Shown one piece after another: positions 10,380 through 22,485 of a stretch of DNA of 64,000 bases (its first letter is position 1; each line of letters begins with the position of its first letter). Source of the DNA: Paratinospora sagittata (taxonomy: Eukaryota > Streptophyta > Magnoliopsida > Ranunculales > Menispermaceae); NCBI GenBank assembly GCA_035771175.1, contig CM069590.1:30022821-30086820 (forward strand), written 5' to 3'. The translations under genes were made by a program, and so were the position numbers. The notes beneath the pieces are model-generated. The model ran no database searches, had not been told where the DNA came from, and saw nothing but the letters and a program-made list of their open reading frames with translations.

Positions 10380-13300
10380 TTCCACAAAGATCAAGCTCGA
10401 AGAACGAATACATATCTCATGTCTAATGCATTAGTTTGATCTCTGGTGTGTAGGGTAACCCCTCGATCAATCTCAGCACTAAAACTCTGAAAATTGCAAA
10501 GTCTTCAAAATCACTTTTCATATAGTATTTCATTTTGAAAAAAATGTTTTCTGAAAGGTTTTAATCATAATTTTAATGAGTTTTGAATTATTTAAAAGTG
10601 TTTAATCTTATATCAAAGTGTTTTGAGTCAATGAAATGGTTCTTTAGTGTCAAAATATTAATTTTTCAAAAATAAGGCTATCCTGCAATTGGCACGTCTT
10701 AGACTAAAATCAGATATTTCTAACGAGAAAAATGTGGGCACTTCTGCTTGCTCGATTTTTCTATTCCTTCACAGTTTTGCCAGGTTCTCTTAATCGAAAT
10801 ATTCTCTAGTAACACCTAGATGATTCCCATTGTCTCGCACGCCCAAAAAACTTTAGATTGAACAATGTTTTGAATTCAAATCATTTTGTAGTACTCTTGC
10901 TCTTTAACCTTCAACTTCAAATTTTATAAAACACTCATTCCCTGATTTTCAAAAATTCAACAAGCACGATATTTGCAAGTTAGATTGAGCTTTTCGAAGA
11001 GTTTTTCAAGAGAAGAAAGTAATGATTCTTGCCTTTGCAAAAAAAGGCTACGAATTGAATCAAAATTGCAATCTGTCTTGATGTTCAGCTAGCTCTTCAT
11101 TTTATCCCTTGTGTGCAAAGATTTGCAGAGGCTATCCATTGTTTAAAACTCTAAGTATATGAAGTGGTCTCGATAAGATAACACATCAAAAAGGAACACA
11201 GCACCTGTTTTGCATCAAGAACACATCAAACAATAGCTTTCAAATTCCACAAAGATCAAGCTCGAAGAACGAATACATATCTCATGTCTAATGCATTAGT
11301 TTGATCTCTGGTGTGTAGGGTAACCCCTCGATCAATCTCAGCACTAAAACTCTGAAAATTGCAAAGTCTTCAAAATCACTTTTCATATAGTATTTCATTT
11401 TGAAAAAAATGTTTTCTGAAAGGTTTTAATCATAATTTTAATGAGTTTTGAATTATTTAAAAGTGTTTAATCTTATATCAAAGTGTTTTGAGTCAATGAA
11501 ATGGTTCTTTAGTGTCAAAATATTAATTTTTCAAAAATAAGGCTATCCTGCAATTGGCACGTCTTAGACTAAAATCTGATATTTCTAACGAGAAAAATGT
11601 GGGCACTTCTGCTTGCTCGATTTTTCTATTCCTTCACAGTTTTGCCAGGTTCTCTTAATCGAAATATTCTCTAGTAACACCTAGATGATTCCCATTGTCT
11701 CGCACGCCCAAAAAACTTTAGATTGAACAATGTTTTGAATTCAAATCATTTTGTAGTACTCTTGCTCTTTAACCTTCAACTTCAAATTTTATAAAACACT
11801 CATTCCCTGATTTTCAAAAATTCAACAAGCACGATATTTGCAAGTTAGATTGAGCTTTTCGAAGAGTTTTTCAAGAGAAGAAAGTAATGATTCTTGCCTT
11901 TGCAAAAAAAGGCTACGAATTGAATCAAAATTGCAATCTGTCTTGATGTTCAGCTAGCTCTTCATTTTATCCCTTGTGTGCAAAGATTTGCAGAGGCTAT
12001 CCATTGTTTAAAACTCTAAGTATATGAAGTGGTCTCGATAAGATAACACATCAAAAAGGAACACAGCACCTGTTTTGCATCAAGAACACATCAAACAATA
12101 GCTTTCAAATTCCACAAAGATCAAGCTCGAAGAACGAATACATATCTCATGTCTAATGCATTAGTTTGATCTCTGGTGTGTAGGGTAACCCCTCGATCAA
12201 TCTCAGCACTAAAACTCTGAAAATTGCAAAGTCTTCAAAATCACTTTTCATATAGTATTTCATTTTGAAAAAAATGTTTTCTGAAAGGTTTTAATCATAA
12301 TTTTAATGAGTTTTGAATTATTTAAAAGTGTTTAATCTTATATCAAAGTGTTTTGAGTCAATGAAATGGTTCTTTAGTGTCAAAATATTAATTTTTCAAA
12401 AATAAGGCTATCCAGCAATTTGCACGTCTTAGACTAAAATCTGATATTTCTAACGAGAAAAATGTGGGCACTTCTGCTTGCTCGATTTTTCTATTCCTTC
12501 ACAGTTTTGCCAGGTTATCTTAATTGAAATATTTTCTAGTAACACCTAGATGATTCCCATTGTCTCGCACGGCCAAAAAACTTTAGATTGAACAATGTTT
12601 TGAATTCAAATCATTTTTTAGTACTCTTGCTCTTTAACCTTCAACTTCAAATTTTATAAAACACTCATTCTCTGATTTTCAAAAATTCAACACGCACGAT
12701 ATTTGCAAGTTAGATTGAGCTTTTCGAAGAGTTTTTCAAGAGAAGAAAGTAATGATTCTTGCCTTTGCAAAAAAAGGCTTCGAATTGAAACAAAATTGCA
12801 ATCTGTCTTGATGTTCGGCTAGTTCTTCATTTTATCCCTTGTGTGCGAAGATTTGCAGAGGCTATCCATTGTTTAAAACTCTAAGTATATGAAGTGGTCT
12901 CGATAAATAACACATCAAAAAGGAACACAGCACCTGTTTTGCATCAAGAACACATCAAACAATAGCTTTCGAATTCTACAAAGATCAAGCTCGAAGAACG
13001 AAGACATATCTCATGTCTAATGCATTAGTTTGATCTCTGGTGTGTAGGGTAACCCCTCGATCAATCTCAGCACTAAAACTCTGAAAATTGCAAAGTCTTC
13101 AAAATCACTTTCCATATAGTATTTCATTTTGAAAAAAATGTTTTCTGAAAGGTTTTAATCATAATTTTAATGAGTTTTGAATTATTTAAAAGTGTTTATT
13201 CTTATATCAAAGTGTTTTGAGTCAATGAAATGGTTCTTTAGTGTCAAAATATTAATTTTTCAAAAATAAGGCTATCCTGCAATTGGCACGTCTTAGACTA

Positions 13301-13838
13301 AAATCTGATATTTCTAACGAGAAAAATGTGGGCACTTCTGCTTGCTCGATTTTTCTATTCCTTCACAGTTTTGCCAGGTTCTCTTAATCGAAATATTCTC
13401 TAGTAACACCTAGATGATTCCCATTGTCTCGCACGCCCAAAAAACTTTAGATTGAACAATGTTTTGAATTCAAATCATTTTTTAGTACTCTTGCTCTTTA
13501 ACCTTCAACTTCAAATTTTATAAAACACTCATTCTCTGATTTTCAAAAATTCAACACGCACGATATTTGCAAGTTAGATTGAGCTTTTCGAAGAGCTTTT
13601 CAAGAGAAGAAAGTAATGATTCTTGCCTTTGCAAAAAAAGGCTTCGAATTGAATCAAAATTGCAATCTGTCTTGATGTTCAGCTAGGTCTTCATTTTATC
13701 CCTTGTGTGCGAAGATTTGCAGAGGCTATCCATTGTTTAAAACTCTAAGTATATGAAGTGGTCTCGATAAGATAACACATCAAAAAGGAACACATCACCT
13801 GTTTTGCATCAAGAACACATCAAACAATAGCTTTCAAA
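10380..13838. repeat. Second copy of the a-a-b-c block (monomers 13-16)
   Basis: Monomers start at 10380, 11245, 12110 and 12974. Length (3,459 bp) and subtype order match 1-3459, including the 864-bp b monomer with cacggcc, gaaacaaaat and cgataaataac. The c monomer here reads gtgtttattc where the copy at 2595 reads gtgttaattc. Its last bases switch to subtype-a sequence (tttcaaattccac), because another subtype-a monomer follows instead of a d monomer. This marks an exchange junction near 13830. Confidence 0.87.
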
Positions 13839-16800
13839 TTCCACAAAGATCAAGCTCGAAGAACGAATACATATCTCATGTCTAATGCATTAGTTTGATC
13901 TCTGGTGTGTAGGGTAACCCCTCGATCAATCTCAGCACTAAAACTCTGAAAATTGCAAAGTCTTCAAAATCACTTTTCATATAGTATTTCATTTTGAAAA
14001 AAATGTTTTCTGAAAGGTTTTAATCATAATTTTAATGAGTTTTGAATTATTTAAAAGTGTTTAATCTTATATCAAAGTGTTTTGAGTCAATGAAATGGTT
14101 CTTTAGTGTCAAAATATTAATTTTTCAAAAATAAGGCTATCCTGCAATTGGCACGTCTTAGACTAAAATCTGATATTTCTAACGAGAAAAATGTGGGCAC
14201 TTCTGCTTGCTCGATTTTTCTATTCCTTCACAGTTTTGCCAGGTTCTCTTAATCGAAATATTCTCTAGTAACACCTAGATGATTCCCATTGTCTCGCACG
14301 CCCAAAAAACTTTAGATTGAACAATGTTTTGAATTCAAATCATTTTGTAGTACTCTTGCTCTTTAACCTTCAACTTCAAATTTTATAAAACACTCATTCC
14401 CTGATTTTCAAAAATTCAACAAGCACGATATTTGCAAGTTAGATTGAGCTTTTCGAAGAGTTTTTCAAGAGAAGAAAGTAATGATTCTTGCCTTTGCAAA
14501 AAAAGGCTACGAATTGAATCAAAATTGCAATCTGTCTTGATGTTCAGCTAGCTCTTCATTTTATCCCTTGTGTGCAAAGATTTGCAGAGGCTATCCATTG
14601 TTTAAAACTCTAAGTATATGAAGTGGTCTCGATAAGATAACACATCAAAAAGGAACACAGCACCTGTTTTGCATCAAGAACACATCAAACAATAGCTTTC
14701 AAATTCCACAAAGATCAAGCTCGAAGAACGAATACATATCTCATGTCTAATGCATTAGTTTGATCTCTGGTGTGTAAGGTAACCCCTCGATCAATCTCAG
14801 CACTAAAACTCTGAAAATTGCAAAGTCTTCAAAATCACTTTTCATATAGTATTTCATTTTGAAAAAAATGTTTTCTGAAAGGTTTTAATCATAATTTTAA
14901 TGAGTTTTGAATTATTTAAAAGTGTTTAATCTTATATCAAAGTGTTTTGAGTCAATGAAATGGTTCTTTAGTGTCAAAATATTAATTTTTCAAAAATAAG
15001 GCTATCCAGCAATTTGCACGTCTTAGACTAAAATCTGATATTTCTAACGAGAAAAATGTGGGCACTTCTGCTTGCTCGATTTTTCTATTCCTTCACAGTT
15101 TTGCCAGGTTATCTTAATTGAAATATTTTCTAGTAACACCTAGATGATTCCCATTGTCTCGCACGGCCAAAAAACTTTAGATTGAACAATGTTTTGAATT
15201 CTAATCATTTTTTAGTACTCTTGCTCTTTAACCTTCAACTTCAAATTTTATAAAACACTCATTCTCTGATTTTCAAAAATTCAACACGCACGATATTTGC
15301 AAGTTAGATTGAGCTTTTCGAAGAGTTTTTCAAGAGAAGAAAGTAATGATTCTTGCCTTTGCAAAAAAAGGCTTCGAATTGAAACAAAATTGCAATCTGT
15401 CTTGATGTTCGGCTAGTTCTTCATTTTATCCCTTGTGTGCGAAGATTTGCAGAGGCTATCCATTGTTTAAAACTCTAAGTATATGAAGTGGTCTCGATAA
15501 ATAACACATCAAAAAGGAACACAGCACCTGTTTTGCATCAAGAACACATCAAACAATAGCTTTCGAATTCTACAAAGATCAAGCTCGAAGAACGAAGACA
15601 TATCTCATGTCTAATGCATTAGTTTGATCTCTGGTGTGTAGGGTAACCCCTCGATCAATCTCAGCACTAAAACTCTGAAAATTGCAAAGTCTTCAAAATC
15701 ACTTTCCATATAGTATTTCATTTTGAAAAAAATGTTTTCTGAAAGGTTTTAATCATAATTTTAATGAGTTTTGAATTATTTAAAAGTGTTTATTCTTATA
15801 TCAAAGTGTTTTGAGTCAATGAAATGGTTCTTTAGTGTCAAAATATTAATTTTTCAAAAATAAGGCTATCCTGCAATTGGCACGTCTTAGACTAAAATCT
15901 GATATTTCTAACGAGAAAAATGTGGGCACTTCTGCTTGCTCGATTTTTCTATTCCTTCACAGTTTTGCCAGGTTCTCTTAATCGAAATATTCTCTAGTAA
16001 CACCTAGATGATTCCCATTGTCTCGCACGCCCAAAAAACTTTAGATTGAACAATGTTTTGAATTCAAATCATTTTTTAGTACTCTTGCTCTTTAACCTTC
16101 AACTTCAAATTTTATAAAACACTCATTCTCTGATTTTCAAAAATTCAACACGCACGATATTTGCAAGTTAGATTGAGCTTTTCGAAGAGCTTTTCAAGAG
16201 AAGAAAGTAATGATTCTTGCCTTTGCAAAAAAAGGCTTCGAATTGAATCAAAATTGCAATCTGTCTTGATGTTCAGCTAGGTCTTCATTTTATCCCTTGT
16301 GTGCGAAGATTTGCAGAGGCTATCCATTGTTTAAAACTCTAAGTATATGAAGTGGTCTCGATAAGATAACACATCAAAAAGGAACACATCACCTGTTTTG
16401 CATCAAGAACACATCAAACAATAGCTTTCGAATTCTACAAAGATCAAGCTCGAAGAACGAAGACATATCTCATGTCTAATGCATTAGTTTGATCTCTGGT
16501 GTGTAGGGTAACCCCTCGATCAATCTCAGCACTAAAACTCTGAAAATTGCAAAGTCTTCAAAATCACTTTCGATATAGTATTTCATTTTGAAAAAAATGT
16601 TTTCTGAAAGGTTTTAATCATAATTTTAAGGAGTTTTGAAATATTTAAAAGTGTTTAATCTTATATCAAAGTGTTTTGAGTCAATGAAATGGTTCTTTAG
16701 TGTCAAAATATTAATTTTTCAAAAATAACGCTATCCAGCAATTGGCACGTCTTAGACTAAAATCTGATATTCCTAACGAGAAAAATGTGGGCACTTCTGC

Positions 16801-18161
16801 TTGCTCGATTTTTCTATTACTTCACAGTTTTGCCAGGTTATCTTAAACGAAATATTCTCTAGTAACACCTAGATGATTCCCATTGTCTCGCACGCCCAAA
16901 AAACTTTAGATTGAACAATGTTTTGAATTCAAATCATTTTGTACTACTCTTGCTCTTTAACCTTCAACTTCAAATTTTATAAAACACTCATTCTCTGATT
17001 TTCAAAAATACAACACGCACGATATTTGCAAGTTAGATTGAGCTTTTCGAAGAGCTTTTCAAGAGAAGAAAGTAATGATTCTTGCCTTTGCAAAAAAAGG
17101 CTTCGAATTGAATCAAAATTGCAATCTGTCTTGATGTTCGGCTAGTTCTTCATTTTATCCCTTGTGTGCGAAGATTTGCAGAGGCTATCCATTGTTTAAA
17201 ACTCTAAGTATATGAAGTGGTCTCGATAAGATAACACATCAAAAAGGAACACAGCACCTGTTTTGCATCAAGAACACATCAAACAATAGCTTTCGAATTC
17301 TACAAAGATCAAGCTCGAAGAACGAAGACATATCTCATGTCTAATGCATTAGTTTGATCTCTGGTGTGTAGGGTAACCCCTCGATCAATCTCAGCACTAA
17401 AACTCTAAAAATTGCAAAGTCTTCAAAATCACTTTCCATCTAGTATTTCATTTTGAAAAAAATGTTTTCTGAAAGGTTTTAATCATAATTTTAATGAGTT
17501 TTGAAATATTTAAAAGTGTTTAATCTTATATCAAAGTGTTTTGAGTCAATGAAATGGTTCTTTAGTGTCAAAATATTAATTTTTCAAAAATAAGGCTATC
17601 CAGCAATTGGCACGTCTTAGACTAAAATCTTATATTTCTAACGAGAAAAATGTGGGCACTTCTGCTTGCTCGATTTTTCTATTCCTTCACAGTTTTGCCA
17701 GGTTATCTTAATTGAAATATTCTGTAGTAACACCTAGATGATTCCCATTGTCTCGCACGCCCAAAAAACTTTAGATTGAACAATATTTTGAATTCAAATC
17801 ATTTTTTAGTACTCTTGCTCTTTAACCTTCAACTTCAAATTTTATAAAACACTCATTCTCTGATTTTGAAAAATTCAACACGCACGATATTTGCAAGTTA
17901 GATTGAGCTTTTCGAAGAGTTTTTCAAGAGAAGAAAGTAATGATTCTTGCCTTTGCAAAAAAAGGCTTCGAATTGAATCAAAATTGCAATCTGTCTTGAT
18001 GTTCAGCTAGTTCTTCATTTTATCCCTTGTGTGCGAAGATTTGCAGAGGCTAATATTGTTTAAAACTCTAAGTATATGAAAAGGTCTCGGTAAGATAACA
18101 CATCAAAGAGGAACACATCACCTGTTTTGCATCAAGAACACATCAAACAATAGCTTTCGAA
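13839..18161. repeat. Copy of the a-b-c-d-e block (monomers 17-21)
   Basis: Monomers start at 13839, 14704, 15568, 16433 and 17298. The order a-b-c-d-e repeats monomers 2-6 (866-5189, 4,324 bp) over 4,323 bp. The d monomer at 16433 keeps the rare markers ttaaggag, ataacgc, attcctaacg and taaacgaaat of the copy at 3460. The e monomer at 17298 matches the one at 4325 in part (ttccat, tcttatatttc) but has private changes (ctctaaaaattgc, ccatctag, tctgtagtaac). It ends with a one-base-shorter ggctaatattg and gaaaaggtctcgg, which belong to the next block. The b monomer at 14704 carries gaattctaatc in place of gaattcaaatc. Confidence 0.86.
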
Positions 18162-20755
18162 TTCTACAATGATCAAGCTCGAAGAACGAAGACATATCTC
18201 ATGTCTAATGCATTAGTTTGATCTCTGGTGTGTAAGGTAACCCCTCGATCAATCTTAGCACTAAAACTCTGAAAATTGCAAAGTCTTCAAAATCACTTTC
18301 GATATAGTATTTCATTTTTACAAAAATGTTTTCCGAAAGGTTTTAATCATAATTTTAATGAGTTTTGAATTATTTAAAAGTGTTTATTCTTATATCAAAG
18401 TATTTTGAGTCAATGAAATGGTTCTTTAGTGTCAAAATATTAATTTTTCAAAAATAAGGCTATCCTGCAATTGGCACGTCTTAGACTAAAATCTGATATT
18501 TCTAACGAGAAAAATGTGAGCACTTCTGCTTGCTCGATTTTTCTATTCCTTCACAGTTTTGCCAGGTTATCTTAATGGAAATATTCTCTAGTAACACCTA
18601 GATGATTCCCATTGTCTCGCACGCCCAAAAAACTTTAGATTGAACATTGTTTTGAATTCAAATCATTTTGTACTACTCTTGCTCTTTAACCTTCAGCTTC
18701 AAATTTTATAAAACACTCATTCTCTGATTTTGAAAAATACAACACGCACGATATTTGCAAGTTAGATTGAGCTTTTCGAAGAGTTTTTCAAGAGAAGAAA
18801 GTAATGATTCTTGCCTTTGCAAAAAAAGGCTTCGAATTGAATCAAAATTGCAATCTGTCTTGATGTTCAGCTAGTTCTTCATTTTATCCCTTGTGTGCGA
18901 AGATTTGCAGAGGCTATCCATTGTTTAAAACTCTAAGTATATGAAGTGGTCTCGATAAGATAACACATCAAAAAGGAACACATCACCTGTTTTGCATCAA
19001 GAACGCATCAAACAATAGCTTTCGAATTCTACAAAGATCAAACTCGAAGAACGAAGACATATCTCATGTCTAATGCATTAGTTTGATTTCTGGTGTGTAG
19101 GGTAACCCCTCGATCAATCTCAGCACTAAAACTCTGAAAATTGCAAAGTCTTCAAAATCACTTTCGATATAGTATTTCATTTTTACAAAAATGTTTTCCG
19201 AAAGGTTTTAATCATAATTTTAATGAGTTTTGAATTATTTAAAAGTGTTTATTCTTATATCAAAGTGTTTTGAGTCAATGAAATGGTTCTTTAGCGTCAA
19301 AATATTAATTTTTCAAAAATAAGGCTATCCTGCAATTGGCACGTCTTAGACTAAAATCTGATATTTCTAACGAGGAAAATGTGGGCACTTCTGCTTGCTC
19401 GATTTTTCTATTCCTTCACAGTTTTGCCAGGTTATCTTAATTGAAATATTCTCTAGTAACACCTAGATGATTCCCATTGTCTCGCACGCCCAAAAAACTT
19501 TAGATTGATCAATGTTTTGAATTCAAATCATTTTTTAGTACTCTTGCTCTTTAACCTTCAACTTCAAATTTTATAAAACACTCATTCTCTGATTTTCAAA
19601 AATTCAACACACACGATATTTGCAAGTTAGATTGAGCTTTTCGAAGAGTTTTTCAAGAGAAGAAAGTAATCATTCTTGCCTTTGCAAAAAAAGGCTTCGG
19701 ATTGAATCAAAATTGCAATCTGTCTTGATGTTCAGCTAGTTCTTCATTTTATCCCTTGTGTGCTAAGATTTGCAGAGGCTAACCATTGTTTAAAACTCTA
19801 AGTATATGAAGTGGTCTCGGTAAGATAACACATCAAAGAGGAACACATCACCTGTTTTGCATCAAGAACACATCAAACAATAGCTTTCGAATTCTACAAT
19901 GATCAAGCTCGAAGAACGAAGACATATCTCATGTCTAATGCATTAGTTTGATCTCTGGTGTGTAAGGTAACCCCTCGATCAATCTTAGCACTAAAACTCT
20001 GAAAATTGCAAAGTCTTCAAAATCACTTTCGATATAGTATTTCATTTTTACAAAAATGTTTTCCGAAAGGTTTTAATCATAATTTTAATGAGTTTTAAAT
20101 TATTTAAAAGTGTTTATTCTTATATCAAAGTGTTTTGAGACAATGAAATGGTTCTTTAGTGTCAAAATATTAATTTTTCAAAAATAAGGCTATCCAGCAA
20201 TTTGCACGTCTTAGAGTAAAATCTTATATTTCTAACGAGAAAAATGAGGGCACTTCTGCTTGCTCAATTTTTCTATTCCTTCACAGTTTTGCCAGGTTAT
20301 CTTAATTGAAATATTCTCTAGTAACACCTAGATGATTCCCATTGTCTCGCAGTCCCAAAAAACTTTAGATTGAACAATGTTTTGAATTCAAATCATTTTT
20401 TAGTACTCTTGCTCTTTAACCTTCAACTTCAAATTTTATAAAACACTCATTCTCTGATTTTCAAAAATTCAACACGCACGATATTTGCAAGTTAGATTGA
20501 GCTTTTCGAAGAGTTTTTCAAGAGAAGAAAGTAATGATTCTTGCCTTTGCAAAAAAAGGCTTCGAATTGAATCAAAATTGCAATCTGTCTTGATGTTCAG
20601 CTAGTTCTTCATTTTATCCCTTGTGTGCGAAGATTTGCAGAGGCTAATATTGTTTAAAACTCTAAGTATATGAAAAGGTCTCGGTAAGATAACACATCAA
20701 AGAGGAACACATCACCTGTTTTGCATCAAGAACACATCAAACAATAGCTTTCGAA
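18162..20755. repeat. Trimer unit, copy 1 (monomers 22-24)
   Basis: Monomers start at 18162, 19027 and 19892, total 2,594 bp. Markers include caatgatcaag, tgtgtaagg, aatcttagc, tttttacaaaaatg, gttttccg, the rare aaagtattttgag, gtgagcac, ttaatggaaat and ttcagcttc in the first. The second has gatttctgg, tagcgtc and cgaggaaaatg. The third has gagacaatg, agagtaaaatc and gagggcac. The third ends with the same ggctaatattg and gaaaaggtctcgg as the monomer just before 18162, which fixes the duplication length at three monomers. From 19892 the motif tcgcagtccc appears for the first time in place of tcgcacgccc. Confidence 0.85.
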
Positions 20756-22485
20756 TTCTACAATGATCAAGCTCGAAGAACGAAGACATATCTCATGTCT
20801 AATGCATTAGTTTGATCTCTGGTGTGTAAGGTAACCCCTCGATCAATCTTAGCACTAAAACTCTGAAAATTGCAAAGTCTTCAAAATCACTTTCGATATA
20901 GTATTTCATTTTTACAAAAATGTTTTCCGAAAGGTTTTAATCATAATTTTAATGAGTTTTGAATTATTTAAAAGTGTTTATTCTTATATCAAAGTATTTT
21001 GAGTCAATGAAATGGTTCTTTAGTGTCAAAATATTAATTTTTCAAAAATAAGGCTATCCTGCAATTGGCACGTCTTAGACTAAAATCTGATATTTCTAAC
21101 GAGAAAAATGTGAGCACTTCTGCTTGCTCGATTTTTCTATTCCTTCACAGTTTTGCCAGGTTATCTTAATGGAAATATTCTCTAGTAACACCTAGATGAT
21201 TCCCATTGTCTCGCACGCCCAAAAAACTTTAGATTGAACAATGTTTTGAATTCAAATCATTTTGTACTACTCTTGCTCTTTAACCTTCAGCTTCAAATTT
21301 TATAAAACACTCATTCTCTGATTTTGAAAAATACAACACGCACGATATTTGCAAGTTAGATTGAGCTTTTCGAAGAGTTTTTCAAGAGAAGAAAGTAATG
21401 ATTCTTGCCTTTGCAAAAAAAGGCTTCGAATTGAATCAAAATTGCAATCTGTCTTGATGTTCAGCTAGTTCTTCATTTTATCCCTTGTGTGCGAAGATTT
21501 GCAGAGGCTATCCATTGTTTAAAACTCTAAGTATATGAAGTGGTCTCGATAAGATAACACATCAAAAAGGAACACATCACCTGTTTTGCATCAAGAACGC
21601 ATCAAACAATAGCTTTCGAATTCTACAAAGATCAAGCTCGAAGAACGAAGACATATCTCATGTCTAATGCATTAGTTTGATTTCTGGTGTGTAGGGTAAC
21701 CCCTCGATCAATCTCAGCACTAAAACTCTGAAAATTGCAAAGTCTTCAAAATCACTTTCGATATAGTATTTCATTTTTACAAAAATGTTTTCCGAAAGGT
21801 TTTAATCATAATTTTAATGAGTTTTGAATTATTTAAAAGTGTTTATTCTTATATCAAAGTGTTTTGAGTCAATGAAATGGTTCTTTAGCGTCAAAATATT
21901 AATTTTTCAAAAATAAGGCTATCCTGCAATTGGCACGTCTTAGACTAAAATCTGATATTTCTAACGAGGAAAATGTGGGCACTTCTGCTTGCTCGATTTT
22001 TCTATTCCTTCACAGTTTTGCCAGGTTATCTTAATTGAAATATTCTCTAGTAACACCTAGATGATTCCCATTGTCTCGCAGTCCCAAAAAACTTTAGATT
22101 GAACAATGTTTTGAATTCAAATCATTTTTTAGTACTCTTGCTCTTTAACCTTCAACTTCAAATTTTATAAAACACTCATTCTCTGATTTTCAAAAATTCA
22201 ACACGCACGATATTTGCAAGTTTGATTGAGCTTTTCGAAGAGTTTTTCAAGAGAAGAAAGTAATGATTCTTGCCTTTGCAAAAAAAGGCTTCGAATTGAA
22301 TCAAAATTGCAATCTGTCTTGATGTTCAGCTAGTTCTTCATTTTATCCCTTGTGTGCGAAGATTTGCAGAGGCTATCCATTGTTTAAAACTCTAAGTATA
22401 TGAAGTGGTCTCGATAAGATAACACATCAAAAAGGAACACATCACCTGTTTTCCATCAAGAACACATCAAACAATAGCTTTCGAA
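20756..22485. repeat. Trimer unit, copy 2, truncated (monomers 25-26)
   Basis: Monomers start at 20756 and 21621. The first repeats the copy at 18162 almost exactly, rare aaagtattttgag and ttcagcttc included. The second repeats the first half of the copy at 19027 (gatttctgg, tagcgtc, cgaggaaaatg). It then leaves it: it has tcgcagtccc and a private gtttgattgag where the earlier copy has cacgccc and acacacacg. The offset between the copies is 2,594 bp. The end of the duplicated tract therefore lies in the second half of the monomer at 21621. Confidence 0.83.
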
